A stretch of 32,451 nucleotides of DNA. Origin: Mnemiopsis leidyi (Eukaryota > Ctenophora > Tentaculata > Lobata > Bolinopsidae). The stretch covers positions 245,043 through 277,493 of the forward strand of contig JH153156.1 of NCBI GenBank assembly GCA_000226015.1, read 5' to 3'. The notes below the pieces were generated by a model. It ran no database searches and was not told the origin of the DNA. It saw nothing but the letters and a program-made list of their open reading frames with translations. The position numbers and the translations under genes were made by a program. Positions 13,215 to 22,900 of the stretch are shown piece after piece. Each line of letters begins with the position of its first letter. Position 1 is the first letter of the stretch.

Positions 13215-13224
13215 NNNNNNNNNN
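13215..13224. other. Assembly gap (10 Ns)
   Basis: Ten consecutive N characters. Such a round number usually denotes a gap of unknown length, so distances across it and the end of the LINE fragment are not reliable. Confidence 0.98.
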
Positions 13225-13431
13225 TTCTATCTTAGCTTAGCTTAAACAATTAACATATAAATACTAAAGCTAAATTTTGAATACAACCCGCCTATAGCCA
13301 GCAAAGTTTTAACACTATAACGACTTAAAGTTAAGTTAGATAAATATTTGATAAATTAGCAAGAAAAATAATGACTAGACATGATTAATGATAATTATTT
13401 ATTTGTTTCCATGTTTCTGTGCATTGACATT

Positions 13432-13520
13432 AGATGTGTAGCCGCGCGTGCGCGTGCGTCCTTACGCCAACACGCGCGTTTGCGGACGTACGTGCGCGTC
13501 GCGTCGTCACGTCTGCACTC
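13432..13520. other. CG-dinucleotide-rich patch
   Basis: A sharply G/C-rich stretch full of CG steps and ACGT/GCGC words in otherwise A/T-rich DNA. It has alternating purine-pyrimidine character (GCGCGTGCGCGTGCGT). No coding frame or promoter can be assigned to it. Confidence 0.6.
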
Positions 13521-13611
13521 AACGCTGGGTCAACCCACACTTCACTAATTTACTGTTTGAGTGTGAGAATGAGATATATTTATAATTTGATTTATAAAAT
13601 GCTGTAAATAA

Positions 13612-13755
13612 AATTTGTTGTTTTCTTGAAATTTGTTGTTTTCTTGAAGGTATCGAGGAAGAATGTTAGACAAAGATAAACTCTGTAAGTTTTGGGTTGC
13701 AAAAGAGATATGTTTAGACAAAGATAAACTCTGTAAGTTTTGGGTTGCAAAAGAG
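13612..13755. repeat. Two adjacent two-copy tandem repeats (18 bp and 48 bp)
   Basis: AATTTGTTGTTTTCTTGA occurs twice in a row at 13612-13647. Directly after it, the 48-bp unit containing GACAAAGATAAACTCTGTAA starts near 13665 and again near 13713. The second 48-bp unit is interrupted by hairpin element copy B at 13756; the first unit shows the uninterrupted wording GCAAAAGAGATA. Confidence 0.85.
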
Positions 13756-13831
13756 TTGCCTTGCGTTGCGGCCCATTTTTCGCGCGCGGGGGCTGCCGCT
13801 TCGCGGCAGCAGGTCAGGCAACGTCTGACAA
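13756..13831 (-). mobile_element. Short hairpin element, copy B, with 8-bp direct repeats
   Basis: A 76-bp segment which, read on the minus strand, starts TTGTCAGACGTTGCC, has the core CTGCTGCCGCGAAGCGGCAG and ends CGCAAGGCAA. The core is a perfect inverted repeat (GCTGCCGC/GCGGCAGC) with a two-base loop. Identical CAAAAGAG 8-mers flank it (13748-13755 and 13832-13839). The neighbouring tandem unit preserves the undisturbed target sequence, which supports true insertion. Same element as copy A in opposite orientation. Confidence 0.75.
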
Positions 13832-13839
13832 CAAAAGAG

Positions 13840-16231
13840 ATAAAGTTATTTTATCAATATATCAGAATCCAACTCTACTACACTGATGAGGTATAATTGG
13901 TATTATTTCTCACTCGTTACTCTCTCACTTCCTGTTTACTACTCTTGTGAGTTAAGATGAGTGATCGAAACAGTCCTTCAATACAAATCCAAATATTTAT
14001 CACAAATCGGTATCACAAATCCATATTTGGTGATGTCTCTTCTTTTAGTAATATTAAACTTTACCCGTTGGTGATATCATGAAAGTGAGTTATTCCCTAA
14101 TCACAATAACTCACAAACCCAACCGTTGTCACTCAGAGAATAGATTGCAGAGTCCTTTCTAACTGTACTCTGTTTACTGGTTGTCCGTTACACTAGCCAC
14201 ACTGTTACTCTAGTTCACGTTACACCTGTATCAAGAGTTGTTCCACTCCCGTATGAACAAAAACCTGGGAAAGCGTAAACTAAGTACACTCCAGAAATTA
14301 AGAACTAATCCTAATACTAGAAAACTACTAAACGTAGAAAATAAGAAACCCAAAGTCACTGACAGTACAAACACACAGACTATACTTACAGCTTAACTCT
14401 CCAGACTGATCCCTCAGACACTGGCTCAACTACAGCTCTAGATGACGGATCTCTGAACTGTTATCTGCTGTTAAGAAGTCCTGTTTACAACATCAGCCCG
14501 ATGGCTGTCCCTGGAGCCCTTGCTAGATATTAGACAATATAGTAATACAAATATTATTATCTAAAACAAGATACATAATAACATCATGTTGCCGGTGCAA
14601 GAAATTATAAGCCCTATGTGTCATTGCTAATCCAACGTGTTTAGCAATATGTGTCACTACCCGCTTGAAAAAACTTAAGTTTGTTATGAAAACCGTTTAA
14701 CATACTTTCCGTCAGATAATGATGTTTTGGTTTAAAACTTATCTTTCGGATTACATATCGATGTTTTTTCGGCTAAAAATTGATATTTCGGTTAGAAATT
14801 GATGTTTCGGTCAAAAAATGGATGGCCGCAAAAAGTCTATTCCAACCGAAAAATACTTCTGGCCGAAATTTTTTGAAATCGTCCTACCAGCAAAAAAAAT
14901 TTTTTGGACTTATGTGATGTAGAACTGGACTTATGTGATGTTGAACTGTTTTACAATTTGCTTGATCGTTTAAGAGTAGTTATGCTAAAATGGCTGTTAA
15001 TGGATTAACGTTTAAGTCTATATATATTATAGGTTGACTCATAAAGATTCTTCAGTATTCACTTAAAAAACCTGTACTCTGTACTCACTTTAGCATTTAG
15101 AAGTGGTGAATTATTTCCACACTCCATGTGCCGTCGCCTTTCTCGAACCTTTTAATGATGACATAATTTCAATTTATATCTGCAACAATCTGTTGAATTT
15201 TCTGCCCTCGATTTCTCGGAACTCGCCATGTGTGCTGGGGAGAGTAAAACCGGGTGAGAGTTAATGAACAATGTTTCATCCTTTGGCAGCTCTTCTTATG
15301 CTCCCTTGGTCCGGATAAGTCTCGGACAAGTCAATTCGGCTGATTGTCTGTTTTTTCCTTATATAATTATTAATCCATATCGTCTGACAATTCAATTGAG
15401 AAGTCACCGTACGTGCAGTCTCGATTTGTAGGAATAGCGTCGGCACATGGACCTCTTTGAGTCTCGCCTGCTTGCCATCCCTGTTTGATCTTTTGTCGGG
15501 CTTGGAGGCTTGGCGAGTGCTCGCCAGTCATGATCACTGAACACTTAACTTAACTGATACACTACGCTTACAATAATCATAACCTCGTGTACCATTTTAC
15601 CAGAAACTGTTGACCGTTGAAATGCGACCGAGCGTGAATAATCTTTCAAAGTTTTATCTACATTCGCGGGAAAGCAAGACTGCTCCCTGTGAGGACTGCA
15701 GCAATTGCGCTCCCCCGAATGCTCACTGACTGGCGAGTAATATGATGTTTTTTAGCGGCGTTGAAAATTGTGTTTAAACTCCGGTGGGATCAGGAGTATC
15801 CTAACTTAACTATTTAGGAATATTAATATTTTCGCTGTCACAGCGAATGATAAAAACCTTTAAGCATTAACAATTTAGCAATATACCTACTTTCTTTACG
15901 GTTTATCCCATATTCCGTGATGACTGTAGCACACACTTACAACCTAGCATTTATTCACTAATAATTGTTTGTGGTAGAATCTACATTATTGAGAGACACG
16001 TTGAGTGTTCTGCGCAAGGCGCTGTGCGCGGCACAGCCTGGAGTGATGATGAGTCTACCTCAACCTCAAACCTGCTGTCGCGTGTGCGCATTGCGCGGCC
16101 TATCCAACGCAGAGAAATGATCTATATTTTATATTTTGATTGTGTAAAATGCCAAGAAAATAAAATTGTATTTTACTAAAAAAAAAATTGTATTTTACTA
16201 AAGTTAACATTAGAGGCAAATTAATAGTGAT
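13840..16231. other. Long non-coding, repeat-bearing stretch
   Basis: No exon recognised. Visible structure: about 14745-14880 has degenerate tandem units around TTTCGGTTAGAAATTGATG and their complements; 14910-14950 has a 21-bp unit GGACTTATGTGATGTNGAACT twice; 15470-15540 and 15700-15740 share CTCGCCAGTCA/TGACTGGCGAG words in opposite orientation; 16160-16203 has AAATTGTATTTTACTAAA twice. None of these carries a coding frame. Confidence 0.5.
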
Positions 16232-16297
16232 ATGTGAATCGAATCCCTGACCTCCTGTATAGGAGGCTGGGGTAGATACCACTAAACCACCAACCCC
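16232..16297 (-). repeat. tRNA-like sequence, probable SINE head
   Basis: Read on the minus strand from 16297: GGGGTTG, then TGGTTTAGTGGTA (a good pol III A box, with the wording of a Gly-type D arm), then CCTCC/GGAGG pairing as an anticodon-stem-like hairpin, then GATTCGATTC (a good B box). The T stem and the 3' acceptor strand do not pair, so it is not an intact tRNA gene. A tRNA-derived SINE head or tRNA pseudogene fits best. Confidence 0.5.
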
Positions 16298-16716
16298 TGT
16301 GCTTATAACACTGACACTTCCTTAATCTATTCAAGACCAGTTAAAGTGCACTGAAAATAGTATGGTAAACATTGTATTGAAGAGGTCAAACCTTCATCAC
16401 AGAACATTATGCTTACCACATAAATAGAGCATTAGTTAAAAAACTACAATCCCAAAAAAATAGTAGTACTGTACATAGTATTCACATTGTGGTTTCAAGT
16501 GGGGAGGGTCCTTTTTCAGGTCCTCATTTCGAGCGAGCTCGACTCCCAGAGGTGTGCACTGATTGTTAACGGGTGTGTTATGTTGTGGGTGGGCCGAAGG
16601 ATCAACCAAGCTACATGATGTGTACGGAGCTGATATTTGAACGGACACGATTTAATAAATAAATAAAAATCAAATTTCCACTGACAGTCAATTCAGAAAA
16701 TTCATGGACCGGCACC
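16298..16716. other. Spacer between two tRNA-like sequences
   Basis: No gene is seen. The two tRNA-like blocks at 16232-16297 and 16717-16789 are on the same strand. Short open frames here do not resemble a protein. Confidence 0.4.
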
Positions 16717-16789
16717 GTGCCGAGTCGGGTATGATCCAACAACCTCTGCATTGTCTAGATGAGTGCTCTACCAATTGAGCTACCGGCCC
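16717..16789 (-). tRNA. tRNA-like cloverleaf, probably a pseudogene or SINE-derived
   Basis: Exactly 73 nt on the minus strand can be laid out as a tRNA: acceptor GGGCCGG against TCGGCAC (one mismatch, one G-U), D arm GCTC-AATTGGTA-GAGC, anticodon loop CTAGACA, and T arm GTTGG-ATCATAC-CCGAC. The A box TAGCTCAATTGG is intact. Against function: only three of five anticodon-stem pairs form, the T loop lacks the TTC start, and the apparent anticodon AGA (Ser) sits in a body without the long variable arm of serine tRNAs. No CCA is encoded, which is normal in eukaryotes. Confidence 0.4.
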
Positions 16790-16900
16790 TATTAGTAGTA
16801 TTCGCATTACAATTCAACTGATTGCATCAAAACTCACAATTCTTCTCGCTGTTATGTGTATCTGTATCATTAATCTCATACATTATACTTGCTAGGTGTC

Positions 16901-19900
16901 ATGATAAAGGCCATCTACAATCGACAGCTTAATGGGAAGTTTACGCCTAAAGAACAAAAACTAATTGGAGGGCTTGTTGAAGACAAATTCTTCACTCTAA
17001 AAAAATCATCCTACACATCAGTGAAGTAAGTACCTTACTGATTATGATTTTCAGTCACCTATAACTTTGTCTTGATTCTATGACAAATTCTAAGGTAGGT
17101 GAACATGGTTATAATTCTTAATCTACAAGGTTTTGCCTTGTAAGCATTAACACTTTATTTATATGTAAATGCTTTATTTGATAGATGTAAACCAAATTCA
17201 CGCAGGTTGCATGATATACGTACAAAGTCTGTGTTTGCTGTTGCGTTCTCTCATGATGGCACTCTGGTGGCTTCAACCCATGCTGATCATACGATTAGAG
17301 TTCTATTGTAAGTGGGATTGGAATATTTCTGGAATTTCCGATGGAAGCAATTTAATTCAGTTCTACCTATCCCAGAACAAATAATGGACAACTTAATATC
17401 ATTTTCAAACTAATTTCAGTTATGAACCTTTTGGCCTGACCCACACGTTGAGAGGACATGTCAGATCTCCAATAAGTTTGCAATTTCATCCAAAGAACAG
17501 ACACATTCTTGCTAGTGGCTGTTTGGCAGGGCAAGTGTTTCTGTGGAATCTACAGTCCATGATGGGCACAAAGATGCACCAACTGTGCCCCTTCTTGCAG
17601 CAACCCACTACTCATGAGGTGATGTCAAATCTGCAATATTTCTAGTGTGCCAGGGATCTTATGCTTAACATAACTTCCGGAGAGTTGAAAGTAGAAAAGT
17701 TTTATCAATCTGCTTCAGGAGTAGGTTAAATTTAACTTCATACCTAACCCTTAATTAACTCTTTTCAGGTGATGCACTCTGTTGTACACCTCCCAATCGG
17801 TTCCATAGCATTTCACCCAAATGGTAGACACTTAGTAGCAAGTAGGTGTAGACAACTTACATTGTGGGATATCGAGTCTAAACAGCCATCTCAACCAATC
17901 AACACTGTTTTTACTGAACATGAGAGTGATAGAGTCAGGTAATGTTTAGTGTTTACTGTGTGTTTTATTCTTGCGATTCTTTCTCTGTTTTAGTATAATG
18001 ATAAAACTCAAAAAATTGCACACAAGTAATCAAGATAACAACACTTGTTAGAGTTCGATCAAGATTCAAGATATTACAATACTCAATCAAGATAAAAACG
18101 GCACAATTTTTTGCGAAACAATTACCCCGCCTGTGCAAATAAAATGCTAAATAGGTTTGATGCTGGCTCAACTGTAGCAACATGGCACCACTAAACCACA
18201 TCCCTTCAGAGGAGTGTTGTTTGACCCGTACGGACGCTACTTAGTAACGGCTATTAGACGCGTTGTCCCAGCGCCTGTTATCCCTGCAGCAGCTGCACCA
18301 GTTCCTGAGGTGAAGGTGGAGGCTTGGCCAAAACGTCCTAAAACAGGGCGGTATAGCAAGCTTAGCACCGTGAACTCAGTGAAAAATGCGCTAAACAAAC
18401 TGATTTATGCTGGTCAGAAGAGATCTTTTTCAACTGCTAATACCAGTGCAAACCAAGGTGAGTGGAGTTAATATTTGGGTTGCACGGTGTCTGTTCTTTT
18501 GGTGCCTAGGTGGAAGGAATCAGCTCTATTGATTTTAGTGCTTCTAGAGAATTGCTCTACAAAAAACCAAAACATCACCTGCACTAGCTGAATTGTGATA
18601 GTGCCAGTAACATAAGAAGTCAAACAAATATTTAACATAGTAGGTAGTTTTACAATCGGATAAAATCATAGAAAAATCAAATCTAGCTGATGTTTTGTCA
18701 GTCAACCAATGCAGCACTTAGAGCACTTAGAGGATAAACAGCAATTTATGGTGGAGTGCTCACAGTTGTCCGCCAAGGTGACAATGTTGTCCCACGTGCG
18801 CATAACATCTCAATTCATCCAACAATTCCCTAGTTAGCTGATGATTGTCTTCTAGATCTTCATCTGGATACACTATAGCTGTACAGAACACACGTGCGCA
18901 GGACAGCGCCAAGTACAATTTAGTAATGTCTCCGTCACTCAATAAACCCATTTCGTGGACTACAATCACTGCTGGCCACTCAGCTGAACAACTGTTTTCG
19001 AATTGACAAACTGAGATAGTAGCTCTGGGGGCGTTATCAGGGTTTAAACAAGACTTGTTAACGATTTCATCTATATCTGTTGGTTCTTCACTGCCCAAGT
19101 AAGGACTTCCACAGACAACACCAATATCCGACCTGTCCAATGAATTGTTTCCATCTAATAATCTTTCCAATGTTTCTTCCAAAACTGGCACAACCACCTC
19201 GTCATTGAACTTATTCAGGATGTGGATGACAGGTTTTGGACCGTGTATGAAATGTCCTGGTATTTGGGGTGGGATAATCATCTTCAACACATCCGATCTA
19301 TAATCAGAAAATGACTTAAAAAACCTTTCCCTGATTATCTGCAACATTGCCGCCACGTCGAATGTGTTTCTTAAATTAGACGATAAGATTATTTGTTGAC
19401 TTGCCGATAATATTTTAGTGACGACTCCAATTAAATCAAAGAAATGTGAGTTAACCATAAAATACGCCTGAGCAAGATCACATGCAACCCACACATTACC
19501 GCTAACCGCAAGTTCTAATAACCTATCCAAGAATTCTTCCCAATCCGGCGGGTCAGTGGCATATGAAATTCCGTGCAAGTCATCTATAAACAAGCAACAA
19601 CGGTCTTGTATAAGCAAATCTATCAAGTCATACAGCAATTCCACTGTACCACCTATGTAATTCGGAACATTGTAAACCTGTATCCAACATCCTGTTTCCG
19701 GCAAGATGCTTACTTGGTCCGCTGGATCACGACATCGTTCTCCTTCCAAGTCAGAATCAACTCCAAGCACCCCATAATTCACTCCTGCCTTGTCAAAAGC
19801 GCGCTGATAAATCTCACTGTTATTTCCCTCTCCGATGAACCTCAACAACACAATATTCTCGAATTCTCCCTGCTGAGCTAGTTCAATGATCTTACCACAC

Positions 19901-22900
19901 AAAACCACGCTTTTACCCGCTCCAGCAGGACCGTTTATCCAGACAAGTCTCTCTTTGGAGTTGAATGTGTTGTTTTGTTCTGCTGTGAGGTACTGTACAC
20001 CCAGATACTCCTTTATAATATCAGGCGCGTTTACAAAAACCAGGATTTTGGTAGCGTTTCTTTCCCTTTCTTGGTTCTAGAGTAATTCGTCCTTCTTTTA
20101 AAGACTTGTCAATTTCTTTTGTGCTTTTTCCTAAGCTGCACTTGGATTGGCCACAAAAGTTTTTTTCGGTTGCCCAAATAGCCAACAACATATCTCGTAC
20201 TTTTGCCAGAGAAACAGACTGATTTTTTGAGATTTCTGTTTCTGCTGTGCTCTACTTTCCATCCTCTTCAACACATGCGGTAGCTTGTTTTACATTCTGT
20301 TTCCACCACCCTACATAACCTGAATATTTCTCTCTCTGCCCGCCCTTATCACCAGTAATGTCTTCTTGGAAGATTAAGGTGGAAAGTTCTGTGTCTGACA
20401 GCCTGTAGATGGTATCCTGACTACCTTGAAACTGATATCTGTACTCCCTACTGAAGTTAGGGTACGCAGTAAACTGAAGTACATGTGTTTCTGATTCAAT
20501 GCATTTAATAAGAGATGTGATTTTCTTTCTCTGTTCTCTGTTCCCAGCCACCACCACATTCCAGATCAGGGTACTTGTCTATGTAGACTTGCTGTGGGGC
20601 AGGTGGCAACATGGTCGGTGTTGCTCCTTTACAAAACTTGTTGTATATGTCTCTACCGTTCTGGAGGTATTTATCCATTGTGAAGGGAAGGCAGCTTGCA
20701 GGTTTTCTAGGTTTTTTCACATAGAAGAAGCTGCAAAATGAGTTTTAGAATATCACCAAAATTCGCGTCTTAATTTTTATTACCTTAGTTCTGTGCAGAG
20801 TTTTACAACGTGTTTTAATTTTTCCCTTTATTCGTTACGATTGCCTATCTTGAATTAATAAAATTTCCTACAGACTGATTAAGATGTAGTACATCGAAAA
20901 TATTTTTGTGTAAAATAACTACCTGTTTCACTTGTCGAGTTGCTTCTAGAGGCAGAAGAAAATTTCCGTCTATCTTTCAACCTACGTCATGCGAATCTTA
21001 AACAATGCTCCTCTCAATAACTTTATTAAGACTGTTATGCGAAAATACCTGTTATGCAAAAATACCTGTAAACTTACGAATTGCAGAAAAAATTAGATTT
21101 CCTTAAGAACAAACCAAACTAAAATTGCTGCTGATGAAATTCAACTCGTTAAAACTAAAAGTGGACCAAGACTATAGTTCAACCAAAAATAAAACAAATA
21201 TATCTTCGAGTCTGGAAAGAAAACACAAAAGAGAAAGTTCGTATTTATCAAATATTAGAGAGTCGAATTTATAACGTGGTAGCCACGTGTGGTTTCACGT
21301 GCGGTGTCACGTGATACCACGTGCGGTGTCACGGATACCACGTGCGGTTTCACGGATACCATGTGCGGTGTCACGGTATCACGTGCGGTGTCACGGATAC
21401 CACGTGCGGTGTCACGGTATCACGTGCGGTGTCACGGATACCACGTGCGGTGTCACGGATACCACGTGCGGTTTTACGGATACCATGTGCGGTGTCACGT
21501 GATACCACGTGTTTGTAGTTCTCCAAGTATGGGGTAGCAATATTGTATTAGAGTATTACATAACCTAATTTCATGTGAATATTCAACTTATATGAGTGAT
21601 GTATTATTGCAAACATTGTTATGAAGCATTTATTATCATCTTATCTCATACCGTATATCCTCCAGAAGATGAGGAAAGTCCGGGTCCAAGCACCAGATCA
21701 GCCAGCTCAGCAGAGTCCAGCACTCCGCGCGGCAGCAGCACTGCGAGTCCTGCTGCTGGACTTCACTCTCCTCAACCCCGTCTGGACTCAGGAGAACCAG
21801 CTCAGTCGGCCCCCACCTCGCGCGTAGACTCCTCCACCAACACAGCCCCTCAGAGATCTGACAGCACCCCAGTACACCACACTGGACCACGACACCACGC
21901 CGTGTTAGATCACTCTGGTGTCGGCGGACACAGAGCTGCTCACGTTCCTACACATGATCACTCCAGCAGCAGCGGTCAGCGAGGCTCTGCGCAGGATCAC
22001 CCTAACGGTCAGCGCGTAGCGCGCGGACACACGCCTGTTGATCTTCCTAGTGGGAACACAGGGATGTTCAGGGATCCTAGACTGGGTTAGTGTTACCATG
22101 GTGATAAGTTCACTTGTTTGGAGACTTCAACAAGACGCATATTACAATATATGATGATATGATAATACTTATTTCTTGTAGATTACAATAACCCCTACAA
22201 TATTAAAGACGATAAGACCACTATCTTTCAGAACGGACAGAGCAAGATCAGATGGAGCTGAGATTACAGAGCAGGTCTCTCTGTACAAACTGTCAGGCTG
22301 GTAGGTATCACGTGTAATGTCACGTGTAGTGTCACGTTTTAGTATCACGTGTTTATATCACATGTCTGATTCCCACAATGTAAAACATGTATTATAACTC
22401 TAAATTCCTCCCTTTCTCCAGGAGCGTTTAGTAAGCACGTGGTACAAGTATGGGATTTTGAGGAGGACGTGTTACCAGACATAAGAGACGCTGAACACAA
22501 CATCATCACTAACTCGGCTATCATGGTTCGTTCCTCCTGTCGTGTCCGCAAGACATTCCACCAGTTACTATTTGGCGGACTATTATACTAAATAAACGTT
22601 CATACTCTCTAGGCTTGTTAACTTACCCAGGTTAGTAAACCTACCTCCTCTACTTTACAGGTAACTAATGTTAACCTACAAGTCTCCCCTGACGGCTCCT
22701 TCGTGTGTCTGGTGGAAAAGGAGGACTGTGGAGGAGGCGCTACACTTTATCTAACCGTGTACAGTCTTTCTCCGGACACCTTCAAGCAGTGTCTCATGAG
22801 AACTTGTGTCAAATACATCCCCATGTGCATCAGTATCACTCCCTTTAACCAGGTCTGTGAATCTAGAGTAGAAGATTTCGGCAAGTTGTGTCAGTATAAT

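Noticed and set aside
13432..13520. CG-rich patch as a promoter CpG island
   Set aside because: No gene start lies nearby and the patch is short; CG richness alone does not support a promoter.
11812..13831. Reading the two hairpin copies as a CRISPR-like or transcription-terminator pair
   Set aside because: Eukaryotic context, opposite orientation, and exact flanking duplications point to mobile insertions instead.
13663..13896. Open frame of 77 codons with a DKDKLCKFWVAKE repeat
   Set aside because: It is the translation of the 48-bp tandem duplication and then of hairpin element copy B; no coding evidence.
13920..14420. Possible relation of this stretch to 25540-25810 (similar words such as CTGTCACACTAG)
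   Set aside because: Only short words are shared and their order is not kept; an alignment would be needed to claim a dispersed repeat.
21287..21537. Three overlapping plus-strand frames with repeated HVRCHGYHVRCHG-type words
   Set aside because: These are translations of the CACGTG minisatellite in all three frames, not a protein.
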